A program made the position numbers and the translations under genes. Under the pieces are notes generated by a model. It saw nothing but the letters and a program-made list of their open reading frames with translations. It had not been told where the DNA came from and searched no databases. From Streptomyces sp. JJ38 (GTDB taxonomy: Bacteria; Actinomycetota; Actinomycetes; Streptomycetales; Streptomycetaceae), in assembly GCF_019303475.1 (NCBI RefSeq), contig NZ_JABLSI010000038.1:1-51589 (forward strand): a DNA stretch of 51,589 nucleotides, given 5' to 3'. Shown in pieces: positions 1-8,612 of this stretch (within the stretch, counting starts at the first letter, position 1; each line of letters opens with the position of its first letter).

Positions 1-1032
1 CCCGCGGCGGCGCCCACGGCAGCCACTGCGCCGGTCGAGCCCGCCGCGCCCGCCGTGCCGGTCGAGCCCCCGCGAGCCGCGCCGTCCGCACCCGTGCTCG
101 CCGCGCCCGCCGCCCCGGCCGGGGACGGAGACGGGAACGGAAGCGCGGACGAGGGCGGCCCCGCCGCGGAACCCGGACAGGGAGAGGGCGACACGGCGGA
201 CGACCGGCGCTTCACCGTCGTCCTGGACAACTTCGAGGGCCCCTTCGACCTGCTGCTCCAGCTCATCTCCAAGCACAAGATGGACGTCACGGAGGTCGCC
301 CTCTCCCGGGTCACGGACGAGTTCATGGCACACATCCGGGCCATGGGACCGGAGTGGGACCTGGACCAGACGACGGAGTTCCTGGTCGTCGCCGCCACGC
401 TGCTCGACCTCAAGGCCGCCCGGCTGCTGCCGTCCGCCGAGGTCGAGGACGAGGCCGACCTCGCGCTGCTGGAGGCCCGCGATCTGCTCTTCGCCCGGCT
501 GCTGCAGTACCGGGCCTACAAGCGGGTCGCCGAGATCTTCGCCGACCGGCTGGCCGAGGAGGCGCGCCGTCACCCGCGCAGCGTCGGGCTGGAGCCGCAC
601 CACGCCGAGCTGCTTCCCGACGTCGTCATCCGGATCGGCCCCGAGGGGTTCGCCCGGCTCGCCGTCAAGGCGATGCAGCCGAGGCCCAGGCCGCAGGTCT
701 ACGTCGACCACATCCACGCGCCCCTGGTCAGCGTGCGCGAGCAGGCGGACGTCGTGGTGGCGCGGCTCCGCGAGCTCGGCGAGGCCGACTTCACCGAGCT
801 GACCGCGGACGCCCCTGACACGCTCACCGTCGTCGCCCGCTTCCTGGCCCTGCTGGAGCTGTACCGGGAGCGGGCCGTCACCCTGGAGCAGGACGAGGCC
901 CTGGGCGCCCTCACCGTCCGCTGGAGCGGCAGGGAGGACGCGGCGCCCCGGGTGACCGACGAGTTCGACCGGGCCCCGGAGCCGGCGGGCGGGAACGCGG
1001 GGCGGGAGACCGAGGAGAGGCGCCATGACTGA
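1..1032 (+). CDS. scpA: ScpA, segregation and condensation protein A (5' end possibly outside window)
   Basis: ScpA is the kleisin subunit of the SMC-ScpA-ScpB condensin that organises and segregates the chromosome. The family signature is clear where the conserved part begins: FTVVLDNFEGPFDLLLQLI followed by SKHKMDVTEV, then a helical middle and a C-terminal winged-helix region ending near LGALTVRWSG. The frame is open back to base 1 and rich in Pro and Ala; the first in-window start is a GTG at 55, so the true start may lie upstream. The Pro/Ala-rich N-terminal extension of more than 50 residues before the kleisin domain is common in actinobacteria. The last 8 bases overlap scpB, which implies translational coupling. 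Confidence 0.93.
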   Translation, partial: PAAAPTAATAPVEPAAPAVPVEPPRAAPSAPVLAAPAAPAGDGDGNGSADEGGPAAEPGQGEGDTADDRRFTVVLDNFEGPFDLLLQLISKHKMDVTEVALSRVTDEFMAHIRAMGPEWDLDQTTEFLVVAATLLDLKAARLLPSAEVEDEADLALLEARDLLFARLLQYRAYKRVAEIFADRLAEEARRHPRSVGLEPHHAELLPDVVIRIGPEGFARLAVKAMQPRPRPQVYVDHIHAPLVSVREQADVVVARLRELGEADFTELTADAPDTLTVVARFLALLELYRERAVTLEQDEALGALTVRWSGREDAAPRVTDEFDRAPEPAGGNAGRETEERRHD

Positions 1033-1690
1033 GCAGACCGTCCGCCCGGAGGAGGGGGACACCCCGGCGGGAGCCGACCGGGTCGCGGAGCTGGAGCTGA
1101 AGCCCGCGCTGGAGGCCGTCCTCATGGTCGTCGACGAACCGGTGACGGAGGAGCACCTCGCGCGAATCCTGAAGCGTCCCCGGCGCCGGATCGCCGAGGC
1201 GCTGCACGAGCTGGCCGACGACTACACCCGCGAGGGGCGCGGCTTCGAGCTGCGCTTCGTCGCCGGGGGCTGGCGCTACTCGACCCGGGCCGAGTTCGCC
1301 GAGGCCGTCGAGGGCTTCGTCCTGGACGGCCAGCAGGCCCGGCTGACGCAGGCCGCCCTGGAGACGCTGGCCGTGGTCGCCTACCGGCAGCCCGTCAGCC
1401 GCTCGCGGGTCTCCGCGGTGCGCGGCGTCAACTGCGACGGCGTGATGCGCACCCTGCTCCAGCGCGGTCTGCTGGAGGAGGCGGGCACCGAACCGGAAAC
1501 AGGTGCGATCCTGTACGTGACGACGCACTACTTCCTGGAGCGGATGGGCCTGCGTGGCCTGGACGAGCTGCCGGAACTCGCGCCCTTCCTCCCGGAGGCG
1601 GACGCGGTGGAGGGCGAGAGCCAGGAGGGCGTGCCGTCGTTCGAGGCAGATGCAGTGGATGCAGACGACAGCGGCGACGCTCGGACGTAA
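1025..1690 (+). CDS. scpB: ScpB, segregation and condensation protein B
   Basis: ScpB is the winged-helix partner that dimerises and binds ScpA in the SMC complex. The 221-residue product has the expected N-terminal helical segment (LKPALEAVLMVVDEPVTEE), the internal GFELRFVAGGWRYSTR stretch and the conserved LTQAALETLAVVAYRQPVSR with a following RGVN, which are diagnostic of the family. Its ATG lies inside the end of scpA (8-base overlap). The C-terminal acidic tail (about residues 190-221) is low complexity. The next gene starts 13 bases downstream, so scpA, scpB and the pseudouridine synthase probably form one transcript. Confidence 0.95.
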   Translation: MTEQTVRPEEGDTPAGADRVAELELKPALEAVLMVVDEPVTEEHLARILKRPRRRIAEALHELADDYTREGRGFELRFVAGGWRYSTRAEFAEAVEGFVLDGQQARLTQAALETLAVVAYRQPVSRSRVSAVRGVNCDGVMRTLLQRGLLEEAGTEPETGAILYVTTHYFLERMGLRGLDELPELAPFLPEADAVEGESQEGVPSFEADAVDADDSGDART

Positions 1691-1703
1691 GACGGATTCT
1701 TCA

Positions 1704-2783
1704 ATGCGAAGCAGTGGCAGGAACAGCAACCGGAACCCCCGGGGCGCGGGCGGCAGCCGGGACGGCGGGCAGCGGCGCTCCTCCGGACGTCCCCGCCCCG
1801 AGGAGCGCCGCTACCCGACCTCGGGCGGAAAGCCCGCCGGCGGCCAGCAGGGCAAGCCCGGCGGAAGCCGGGGAGCGCAGGGCGCGCAGGGCGCCAAGGG
1901 AGCCAAGCCCGCGAAGGCCGCGGGCGGCGGCAAGGGCGGTGCGAAGGGCCCGAAGCGCACCGCGCCCGCCCGGTCCCGGGAGTACGACGCCCAGATCGAG
2001 GAGCGCAACCGGGCCCGGCACGACAAGCCGGCCCTGCGGCTGCCGAAGACGTTCGACGAGCCGGAGGGTGAGCGGCTGCAGAAGGTGCTGGCCCGCGCGG
2101 GCCTGGGCTCGCGCCGCGCCTGCGAGGAGCTGGTCGACCAGGCCCGGGTGGAGGTCAACGGCCGCATCGTGCTGGAGCAGGGCCTGCGCGTCGACCCGGA
2201 GAAGGACGAGATCAAGGTCGACGGGCTCACGATCGCGACCCAGTCCTACCTCTTCTTCGCCCTGAACAAGCCGGCCGGCGTCGTCTCCTCCATGGAGGAC
2301 CCGGAGGGCCGCCAGTGCCTCGGGGACTACGTGCAGAACCGCGAGACGCGGCTCTTCCACGTCGGCCGGCTGGACACCGAGACCGAGGGCCTGATCCTGC
2401 TCACCAACCACGGCGAGCTGGCGCACCGCCTGACCCACCCGCGCTACGGCGTCCGCAAGACCTACCTGGCCGCCATCCAGGGCCCCATCCCGCGTGACCT
2501 GGGCAAGCGGCTCAAGGACGGCGTCAAGCTGGACGACGGCTACGCCCGCGCCGACCACTTCCGGGTGGTCGAGAACACCGGCAAGAACTACCTGGTCGAG
2601 GTGTCGCTGCACGAGGGCCGCAAGCACATCGTGCGTCGGATGCTCGCCGAGGCCGGCTTCCCGGTCGACAAGCTGGTCCGCACCAAGTTCGGCCCCATCG
2701 CCCTGGGCGACCAGAAGTCGGGGTGGCTGCGCCGGATGACGAACACGGAGGTCGGCATGTTGATGAACGAGGTCGGTCTCTGA
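1704..2783 (+). CDS. Pseudouridine synthase, RsuA/RluB family
   Basis: Converts a uridine to pseudouridine in rRNA, probably in the large subunit (RluB-like). I chose the ATG at 1704, just after scpB; the open frame extends further 5' but overlaps scpB. About 105 residues of Gly/Lys/Arg-rich low-complexity sequence come first, which is usual in actinobacterial members. An S4 RNA-binding domain follows (ERLQKVLARAGLGSRRACEE), then the catalytic domain with GRLDTETEGLILLTNHGELA, where the Asp of GRLD is the catalytic residue, and a late RKHIVRRML motif. The 359-residue length is longer than E. coli RluB only because of the basic N-terminus. The exact target base cannot be told from sequence. 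Confidence 0.92.
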   Translation: MRSSGRNSNRNPRGAGGSRDGGQRRSSGRPRPEERRYPTSGGKPAGGQQGKPGGSRGAQGAQGAKGAKPAKAAGGGKGGAKGPKRTAPARSREYDAQIEERNRARHDKPALRLPKTFDEPEGERLQKVLARAGLGSRRACEELVDQARVEVNGRIVLEQGLRVDPEKDEIKVDGLTIATQSYLFFALNKPAGVVSSMEDPEGRQCLGDYVQNRETRLFHVGRLDTETEGLILLTNHGELAHRLTHPRYGVRKTYLAAIQGPIPRDLGKRLKDGVKLDDGYARADHFRVVENTGKNYLVEVSLHEGRKHIVRRMLAEAGFPVDKLVRTKFGPIALGDQKSGWLRRMTNTEVGMLMNEVGL

Positions 2784-2785
2784 GC

Positions 2786-3871
2786 ATGCGCAGTGCACTC
2801 GTCATCGGCACCGGGCTGATCGGCACCTCGATCGCCCTCGCCCTGACCGCCCGCGGCGTCACCGTGCACCTGGAGGACCGGGACGCCGAGCAGGCCGCGA
2901 CGGCCGCCTCGCTCGGCGCGGGGACGGCGGAGCCGCCCCCCGGCCCCGTCGACCTCGCGGTGGTCGCCGTACCGCCGGCCCGGATCGCCGGGGTGCTGGC
3001 CGCCGCGCAGCGGCGCGGCGCGGCCGGCGGCTATCTGGACGTCGCCAGCGTCAAGGGCGGACCGCGCCGGGAGCTGGCCGGTCTCGGCTGCGACCCGCGC
3101 AGCTACCTGGGCACCCACCCCATGGCGGGCCGCGAGCAGTCCGGGCCCCTGGCGGCCACGGCGGATCTGTTCGAGGGGCGTCCCTGGGTCCTGACGCCCA
3201 CGCCGGAGACGGACACCGAGGTGCTCAACCAGGCGCTGGAGCTGATCGCCCTGTGCCGGGCTGTGCCCGTCGTCATGGACGCGGACGCGCACGACCGGGC
3301 CGTCGCGCTCGTCTCGCACACGCCGCAGCTGCTGTCCAGCCTCGTGGCCGCACGGCTGGCGGACGCGGACGACACGGCGGTGCGGCTGTGCGGGCAGGGC
3401 ATCCGGGACGTGACCCGCATCGCGGCCTCCGAGCCCCGCATGTGGATCGACATCCTCTCCGCCAACCCCGGGCCCGTCGCCGACGTGCTGGCCGCCGTGG
3501 CCGGGGACCTGGAGGAGACGGTGCGCTCGCTGCGGGCGCTGGAGTCGGCGGACGACGCCAAGCGGGGCGAGGGGGCGAGCGGCATCGAGCACGTCCTGCG
3601 CCGGGGCAACTCCGGCCGGGCCCGCATCCCCGGCAAGCACGGCCAGACGCCGACCGCCTACGCCACCGTGGCGGTGCTCATCAGCGACCGGCCGGGCGAG
3701 CTGGCCGGGATCTTCGCCGACGCCGGGCAGGCGGGCGTCAACATCGAGGACGTCCGCATCGAGCACGCCACCGGGCAGCAGGCCGGCCACGTCCAGCTCA
3801 TGGTGGAGCCGCAGGCGGCCGCCCGGCTCACCGAGATGCTGCGGAGCCGGGGCTGGGCGATCCGCCCGTGA
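2786..3871 (+). CDS. tyrA: Prephenate dehydrogenase with C-terminal ACT domain
   Basis: Oxidatively decarboxylates prephenate to 4-hydroxyphenylpyruvate with NAD, the committed step to tyrosine. The 361-residue protein begins MRSALVIGTGLIGTSIALAL, a Rossmann GxGxxG fold, and has the family motif THPMAGREQSGP around residues 110-122. The last 75 residues (TPTAYATVAVLISDRPGEL onward) are an ACT domain, suggesting feedback control by an aromatic amino acid. The ATG at 2786 is only 2 bases after the pseudouridine synthase stop; an upstream in-frame start would overlap that gene. Location in a run with scpAB and cmk is typical of Streptomyces. Confidence 0.94.
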   Translation: MRSALVIGTGLIGTSIALALTARGVTVHLEDRDAEQAATAASLGAGTAEPPPGPVDLAVVAVPPARIAGVLAAAQRRGAAGGYLDVASVKGGPRRELAGLGCDPRSYLGTHPMAGREQSGPLAATADLFEGRPWVLTPTPETDTEVLNQALELIALCRAVPVVMDADAHDRAVALVSHTPQLLSSLVAARLADADDTAVRLCGQGIRDVTRIAASEPRMWIDILSANPGPVADVLAAVAGDLEETVRSLRALESADDAKRGEGASGIEHVLRRGNSGRARIPGKHGQTPTAYATVAVLISDRPGELAGIFADAGQAGVNIEDVRIEHATGQQAGHVQLMVEPQAAARLTEMLRSRGWAIRP

Positions 3872-3890
3872 GGCGCGGGCGGGCGTCAAG

Positions 3891-3953
3891 CCGGATGATC
3901 CGGCCGTTCACTTACCGGTAGCCTGGGTGCGGGGCAGGTCCCGCCCCGCACCC
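3891..3953. terminator. Intergenic palindrome and hairpin between tyrA and cmk
   Basis: A 13-base palindrome (CCGGAT, G, ATCCGG) lies at 3891-3903. A GC-rich hairpin follows with an 11-bp stem, 3925-3935 pairing with 3943-3953. A TAGCCT hexamer at 3919-3924 sits immediately before the hairpin and resembles a -10 box. The hairpin could therefore end the scp-tyrA transcript or form the 5' end of the cmk message; sequence alone does not decide. Confidence 0.4.
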
Positions 3954-3979
3954 TCCTGGCTAGAAAGGCCCTCTTCACC

Positions 3980-4723
3980 GTGGCTGCAACCCTTCAGGGC
4001 GCGACCCCCGTTCCTTCCGGCGCCCCGGCGTCCGTCGTCGTCGCCATCGACGGCCCCTCCGGAACGGGCAAGTCCAGCACCTCCAAGGCCGTCGCCGCGA
4101 AGCTGGGGCTCAGCTACCTCGACACGGGGGCGCAGTACCGGGCCATCACGTGGTGGATGCTGACCAACGGGGTGGACGTCTCGGAGGCGGGGGCCGTGGC
4201 CGCCGCCTGCGGCAAGCCCGGCATCGTCTCCGGCACCGACCCGTCCGCTCCGACGATCACCGTCGACGGCCAGGACGCCTCCGGGCCGATCCGCAGCGCC
4301 GAGGTGACGGCAGCGGTCAGCGCGGTCAGCGCGGTGCCCGAGGTGCGGGCCCGGATCACCGAGCTGCAGCGCTCCATCGCCGCCGACGCGGCCCGCGACG
4401 GGGCCGGCATCGTCGTGGAAGGCCGCGACATCGGGACGACGGTGCTCCCCGACGCGGACCTGAAGATCTTCCTCACCGCCTCCCCGGAGGCCCGGGCCGC
4501 CCGCCGCGGCGGCGAGCTGAAGGCCCGCCCCGGCGACGCCGCCGTGGACCTGAACGCGACCCGCGAGGCACTGCTGCGCCGGGACGCCGCCGACTCCAGC
4601 CGGGCCACCTCCCCGCTGGCCAAGGCGGACGACGCGGTCGAGGTGGACACCACCGAGCTGACCCTGGAGCAGGTCGTCGAGTGCGTCGTCACCCTCGTCG
4701 AGGACAGGCAGCGCACGGCGTGA
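3980..4723 (+). CDS. cmk: Cytidylate kinase
   Basis: Phosphorylates CMP and dCMP with ATP. The 247-residue product carries the P-loop GPSGTGKSS near residue 28, then LSYLDTGAQYRAITWWML, where YLDTGAxYR is the family signature, and the GIVVEGRDIGTTVLPDADLK segment around residues 145-165. The length fits bacterial CMP kinases with a short N-terminal extension. The start is the GTG at 3980 with a purine-rich GAAAGG about 11 bases upstream. The stop overlaps the start of the downstream acyltransferase, which suggests coupled translation. Confidence 0.95.
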   Translation: MAATLQGATPVPSGAPASVVVAIDGPSGTGKSSTSKAVAAKLGLSYLDTGAQYRAITWWMLTNGVDVSEAGAVAAACGKPGIVSGTDPSAPTITVDGQDASGPIRSAEVTAAVSAVSAVPEVRARITELQRSIAADAARDGAGIVVEGRDIGTTVLPDADLKIFLTASPEARAARRGGELKARPGDAAVDLNATREALLRRDAADSSRATSPLAKADDAVEVDTTELTLEQVVECVVTLVEDRQRTA

Positions 4724-5376
4724 GCACGACGACCAGAGCGCTGCCCAGCGTGGGCGGCGCGGCGACGGGCCGGCGCCTGGGCATCGGCCTCATGAACGGA
4801 CTGTTCCGGCCCCGGGTGCTGGGCGCCTGGCGGATCCCCGCGAGCGGCCCGGTCATACTCGCCGTCAACCACGCGCACAACATCGACGGACCCATGCTCA
4901 TGGGCACCTGCCCGCGGCCGGTGCACTTCCTGATCAAGCAGGAGGCGTTCGTCGGCCCGCTGGACTGGTTCCTGCGGTCCATCGGCCAGGTGCCGGTGGA
5001 CCGTTCCACCGCCGACCGGTCCGCCGTCACGTCGGCTCTCGGCGTCCTCGACCGCGGGGGCGTGCTCGGGATCTTCCCCGAGGGCAGCCGCGGCGCCGGG
5101 GACTTCGCGGCCCTGCGCTCCGGGCTGGCCTACTTCGCGGTCCGCTCCGGGGCCCCGGTGGTGCCCGTGGCCGTGCTCGGCAGCTCCGGACGGCGCAGCC
5201 GCGTCATACCGGCCCTGCCCCCGCTGCGCGGCCGGGTCGACGTCGTCTTCGGGGACCCGGTCACCGTGGGCGGCGGCGGACGCCGCACCCGGCAGGTCAT
5301 GGACGAGGCGACGCGACGGCTGCAGGAGCGGCTGACGGCGCACCTCGCCGCGGCGAGACGTCTGACCGGCCGCTGA
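4720..5376 (+). CDS. 1-acyl-sn-glycerol-3-phosphate acyltransferase-like protein (PlsC/LPLAT family)
   Basis: A membrane-associated acyltransferase of phospholipid synthesis. Motif I is NHAHNIDG (the HX4D catalytic pair), motif II lies in the VPVDRS region and motif III is FPEGSR, in the order expected for LPLAT domains. I start at the GTG at 4720, which overlaps the cmk TGA as GTGA; this gives 218 residues, normal for the family. Upstream in-frame sequence lies inside cmk and is not used. The cmk-plsC-like-der order is a conserved actinobacterial arrangement. The acyl acceptor is inferred from the family and not proven. Confidence 0.88.
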   Translation: MSTTTRALPSVGGAATGRRLGIGLMNGLFRPRVLGAWRIPASGPVILAVNHAHNIDGPMLMGTCPRPVHFLIKQEAFVGPLDWFLRSIGQVPVDRSTADRSAVTSALGVLDRGGVLGIFPEGSRGAGDFAALRSGLAYFAVRSGAPVVPVAVLGSSGRRSRVIPALPPLRGRVDVVFGDPVTVGGGGRRTRQVMDEATRRLQERLTAHLAAARRLTGR

Positions 5377-5383
5377 CCCCACC

Positions 5384-5405
5384 GGCCGGACGCCCGCGTC
5401 CGGCC
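5384..5405. terminator. Hairpin between the acyltransferase gene and der
   Basis: Perfect inverted repeat GGCCGGACGC / GCGTCCGGCC with almost no loop (closing pairs probably open). It lies 7 bases after the acyltransferase stop. There is no T-run, as is usual for Streptomyces terminators; it may only attenuate read-through into der. Confidence 0.45.
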
Positions 5406-5441
5406 CGCAAGCCACTTCAGCCTTCAGCAAGGACAGGACCG

Positions 5442-6908
5442 ATGAACGAGCAGATCAACTCCGGCGACGCGCACGGGCACGGTGAGCTCGGCGACGCCGA
5501 GTACGCGGAGTTCATGGAGCTTGCCGCGCAGGAGGGCTTCGACACCGAGGACGTCGAGGGCGCCCTCGACGAGGCCGGTCACGGACCGCTGCCGGTGCTC
5601 GCCGTCGTCGGCCGCCCCAATGTCGGCAAGTCGACCCTGGTGAACCGCATCCTCGGGCGCCGGGAAGCCGTCGTGGAGGACCGCCCGGGGGTGACGCGGG
5701 ACCGCGTCACCTACGAGGCGGAGTGGGCCGGCCGCCGCTTCAAGGTCGTGGACACCGGCGGCTGGGAGCAGGACGTCCTGGGCATCGACGCCTCCGTCGC
5801 GGCGCAGGCCGAGTTCGCCGTCGAGGCGGCCGACGCCGTGGTGTTCGTCGTCGACGCCGCGGTCGGCGCGACCGACACCGACGAGGCCGTGGTCAAGCTG
5901 CTGCGCCGCGCGGGCAAGCCGGTGGTGCTGTGCGCCAACAAGGTGGACGGGCCCTCCGGCGAAGCCGACGCCGCGATGCTGTGGTCGCTCGGTCTCGGCG
6001 AGCCGTACCCCGTCTCCGCGCTGCATGGGCGCGGCACCGGCGACATGCTGGACGAGGTGCTCAAGGTGCTGCCGCGGGCGCCCGCCCAGACCTTCGGCAC
6101 CGCGCTCGGCGGGCCGCGCCGCGTCGCCCTCATCGGCCGGCCCAACGTCGGCAAGTCCTCCCTGCTCAACAAGGTGGCGGGGGAGGAGCGCGTCGTCGTC
6201 GACCCGCTCGCCGGAACCACCCGCGACCCGGTGGACGAGCTCGTCGAACTCGGCGGCAAGACCTGGAAGTTCGTGGACACCGCTGGCATCCGCCGGCGCG
6301 TCCACCTCACCGAGGGCGCCGACTACTACGCCTCGCTGCGGACGGCCGCGGCGCTGGAGAAGGCGGAGGTCGCCGTCGTCCTCGTCGACGTCAGCGAGTC
6401 CATCAGCGTCCAGGACCTGCGCATCATCACCATGGCGGTGGAGGCGGGGCGCGCGCTCGTGCTCGCCTACAACAAGTGGGACACGCTCGACGACGAACGC
6501 CGCTTCTACCTGGAGCGCGAGATCGAGCGCGACCTGGTCCAGGTGCAGTGGGCGCCGCGCGTCAACATCTCGGCCCGCACCGGACGGCACACGGAGAAGC
6601 TCGTCCCGGCGATCGAGACGGCCCTCGCGGGCTGGGAGACGCGGATTCCCACCGGGCGGCTGAACGCCTTCCTCGGCGAGCTGGTGGCCTCCCACCCGCA
6701 CCCCGTGCGCGGCGGCAAGCAACCCCGCATCCTCTTCGGCACCCAGGCCGGGACGCGCCCCCCGCGCTTCGTTCTGTTCGCCTCCGGCTTCCTTGAGGCC
6801 GGCTACCGGCGCTTCATCGAGCGGCGGCTGCGGGAGGAGTTCGGCTTCGAGGGGACGCCGATCCACATGTCCGTGCGGGTGCGGGAGAAGCGCAAGAAGC
6901 GCAAGTGA
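5442..6908 (+). CDS. der: GTPase Der (EngA), ribosome biogenesis factor
   Basis: Essential double GTPase required for assembly of the 50S ribosomal subunit. Two Era-like G domains are visible: GRPNVGKST at about residue 57 with NKVD, and GRPNVGKSS at about residue 231 with DTAGIRR and NKWD. A KH-like domain closes the protein (RILFGTQAGTRPPRFVLFAS) and the tail is strongly basic (REKRKKRK). At 488 residues it is longer than E. coli Der because of an acidic N-terminal extension of about 48 residues, typical of actinobacteria. The ATG at 5442 follows AAGGACAGG. A strong bidirectional hairpin lies just downstream. Confidence 0.97.
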   Translation: MNEQINSGDAHGHGELGDAEYAEFMELAAQEGFDTEDVEGALDEAGHGPLPVLAVVGRPNVGKSTLVNRILGRREAVVEDRPGVTRDRVTYEAEWAGRRFKVVDTGGWEQDVLGIDASVAAQAEFAVEAADAVVFVVDAAVGATDTDEAVVKLLRRAGKPVVLCANKVDGPSGEADAAMLWSLGLGEPYPVSALHGRGTGDMLDEVLKVLPRAPAQTFGTALGGPRRVALIGRPNVGKSSLLNKVAGEERVVVDPLAGTTRDPVDELVELGGKTWKFVDTAGIRRRVHLTEGADYYASLRTAAALEKAEVAVVLVDVSESISVQDLRIITMAVEAGRALVLAYNKWDTLDDERRFYLEREIERDLVQVQWAPRVNISARTGRHTEKLVPAIETALAGWETRIPTGRLNAFLGELVASHPHPVRGGKQPRILFGTQAGTRPPRFVLFASGFLEAGYRRFIERRLREEFGFEGTPIHMSVRVREKRKKRK

Positions 6909-6913
6909 GCCGC

Positions 6914-6953
6914 CCGCGGGGCCGACGCCGCTGATGCGGTGCCGGCCCCGCGG
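6914..6953. terminator. Bidirectional hairpin terminator between der and the facing gene
   Basis: An 11-bp perfect GC stem (6914-6924 with 6943-6953) continues through one mismatch into six more pairs (one of them G-T) and a TGAT tetraloop. It lies 5 bases after der and before the end of the leftward gene at 6970, so it can serve both convergent transcripts. Confidence 0.7.
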
Positions 6954-6969
6954 CCGTCACCGGCCGCCC

Positions 6970-7293
6970 CTAACTGCCCGGGGGCAGAGCCGGGAGGGCG
7001 GGGGCGCGGTGGGCGCCGCCCCGCCGGCGCTCCTGGGGCACCGGCGTGAAGTCCGTGCCGTAGCGGGAGCCGAGGCCGTCGAATCCCCCGAACCGCAACT
7101 GCTCCTCACCGGACCGGTCCCCGGGCAGCGCCCGGAAGAGCCGGCGGTACTCCGCGTACAGCGCGTCGAAGATCGGTGTGGCCGACCGCCCGGTGCGGCC
7201 GGCCGCCGCTTCGTGCGGGGGACGCATGGCCGGGATCGAGCCGGAGTCCGGCTGTGGATAGCGGGCGTCGAGGTGAGGTTCGTAGGCGTGCAC
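6970..7293 (-). CDS. Conserved Streptomyces protein of unknown function, 107 aa
   Basis: I do not know a function. The product has a recognisable conserved core, SATPIFDALYAEYRRLFRAL followed by PGDRSGEEQLRF, that I recall in many Streptomyces proteins encoded next to der. There is no signal peptide or membrane segment. It is preceded by a hairpin that separates it from the next leftward gene, and no convincing ribosome-binding site precedes the GTG at 7293. An internal ATG 22 codons later (MRPPHEAAAG) is an alternative start that would keep the conserved core. The C-terminal 25 residues are Arg/Pro/Ala rich. Confidence 0.7.
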   Translation of the reverse strand: MHAYEPHLDARYPQPDSGSIPAMRPPHEAAAGRTGRSATPIFDALYAEYRRLFRALPGDRSGEEQLRFGGFDGLGSRYGTDFTPVPQERRRGGAHRAPALPALPPGS

Positions 7294-7306
7294 GTCTGCC
7301 CAACGA

Positions 7307-7339
7307 CCGCACGGCCCCGCTGGATGCGGGGCCGTGCGG
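7307..7339. terminator. Hairpin terminator, 14-bp perfect stem
   Basis: Arms 7307-7320 and 7326-7339 pair perfectly around a TGGAT loop. It lies just beyond the stop of the leftward gene 7372-8175 and upstream of the next leftward gene, so it most likely ends the former transcript. Confidence 0.7.
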
Positions 7340-7371
7340 GGGAATCGGCGGGGCCGTGCCCGGTGCCGGCC

Positions 7372-8175
7372 TCAGGTACCGGCGAGCGGCATGGTCGCCG
7401 CCACCAGGACACCGCGCTCGGCGGCCCGCTCCAGGGCGTCGCGCATCAGGTCCTCGCGCGGCTGCTGGCCGATGGAACCGGCCGGAGCGGCGTACACGAG
7501 GACGGAGTTGGTCCTGTTGGCCGTGGTGCGCCACTCGTCGGTGACGGGCAGCGGCTGGTGCGCCTGCCACCAGGAGGTGGGCTGCTGGCCCTCCTCGGCG
7601 GGCTGCAGCACCGCGTGCAACTTGCCCATGGCCATGAGCACCGACCAGCCGGGCAGGGGCCCGGGCTTCTTGTCCAGCTCCGTGACCGGCATGAAGCCGG
7701 CCTCGATGAGGAGCGGGAGGAACTCGTCGCCGCCGCCCGTCGTACCGGGGCGGGCGATGGGGCCGGTGGGCTCCACGACGACGGCCGGGTGCAGCGTCTC
7801 GCCGACGAGGACCTGGCCGCAGGTCACGCCCAGGACGGCCTGCCGGCCGTCGGCGGGTACGGACGGGGACCCGGACTCGGCGGGGGCCGAAGCCCCGGCC
7901 GCCTCACCGGAGATGGTGCGCACGGCGCTCTGGATCTGCTCCTCGGAGACCCTGACGATCTGGGAGGGGACGCAGGCGGCGTGGGCGAAGGCCAGCACGG
8001 CGGTCTCGCTGCCGACGAACAGCACGGTGCTCGTGCGTTCGTCGGTGCTGCCGGGCGTGCGGCACGAGGTGCAGTCGTAGCGGTCCGGCACGGTGTCGCC
8101 GGCGATCAGCTTGGCGGCTTCGGCTTCGCCGATCTCGGCGCGGACCTCGTCACTGACGTCGAGCATGGGGGACAC
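7372..8175 (-). CDS. Conserved hypothetical protein, 267 aa, with an N-terminal CxxC
   Basis: Function unknown. The protein opens with LDVSDEVRAEIGEAEAAKLI and a DCTSC pair near residue 33 that could bind metal or form a disulfide. The middle holds a repeated pattern of beta-strand-like segments (STVLFVGSETAVLAFAHAA; VLVGETLHPAVVVEPTGPIA), and the C-terminus has TNSVLVYAAPAGSIGQQPRE. I chose the GTG at 8175 because AGGAG ends 6 bases before it; the ATG three codons later (MLDVSDE) is the obvious alternative. No signal peptide or membrane segments. It is divergent from the Rpf gene and I recall orthologues beside der in other Streptomyces. Confidence 0.75.
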   Translation of the reverse strand: MSPMLDVSDEVRAEIGEAEAAKLIAGDTVPDRYDCTSCRTPGSTDERTSTVLFVGSETAVLAFAHAACVPSQIVRVSEEQIQSAVRTISGEAAGASAPAESGSPSVPADGRQAVLGVTCGQVLVGETLHPAVVVEPTGPIARPGTTGGGDEFLPLLIEAGFMPVTELDKKPGPLPGWSVLMAMGKLHAVLQPAEEGQQPTSWWQAHQPLPVTDEWRTTANRTNSVLVYAAPAGSIGQQPREDLMRDALERAAERGVLVAATMPLAGT

Positions 8176-8471
8176 AGGAGGCTCCTGGCGTTCGGTACTG
8201 GTTCGTCTGGACAACGGGTCACCTGTGGTCACAGTCACGCAACTGGTGGTGCCGAGTCGTCCAGGCGAATGCGCTTGGTGAACAGAACGCCGAAAACGGT
8301 CACGGAAAGTCAATTGATGTGCAGACTGGTGAAGTTGCGTCGGTGAGGTGTGTCACCCGCCCAGGGTGTCCGGGATCGTCCATATCAGGACAAAATCTGA
8401 CAAGTATGGACAGGGAAAATTGTCTGTTACTTGCGGTAACATTCAACTGACCTGCGCAAGCGGCCGGTTGG

Positions 8472-8501
8472 TTGTCCCCGGCCCCCGGTAGTCCCTAGAT
8501 T
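8472..8501 (+). promoter_or_regulatory. Candidate promoter for the Rpf-like gene
   Basis: TTGTCC at 8472-8477 and TAGATT at 8496-8501 are separated by 18 bases, a plausible housekeeping sigma-factor spacing. Transcription from here would give an untranslated leader of nearly 190 bases before the TTG at 8696. Confidence 0.4.
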
Positions 8502-8509
8502 CTCCGGCT

Positions 8510-8612
8510 GGTGCAGAGAGCACCACCCGGGGCAGTCCGTCGCCGCACCGGTGCCGCGCAGTACGACCGCGCGACACGGGTGCCGCACCACCGAGCAGTA
8601 CCCGCGACGGAC
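8510..8612 (+). promoter_or_regulatory. Structured 5' leader of the Rpf-like gene
   Basis: A small hairpin (GGTGC, AGAGA loop, GCACC) lies at 8510-8524. Nine bases at 8535-8543 (GTCCGTCGC) pair exactly with 8604-8612 (GCGACGGAC), enclosing about 60 bases with further short complements such as the palindrome GCACCGGTGC. Rpf genes of Streptomyces are known for riboswitch-controlled leaders of the ydaO c-di-AMP class, but I cannot find the conserved ydaO motifs here, so this is only an RNA-structure candidate. Confidence 0.35.

Noticed and set aside
911..1729. 272-codon minus-strand frame opposite scpB
   Set aside because: Antisense shadow of a certain gene; composition Arg/Leu/Gly-rich with no motif.
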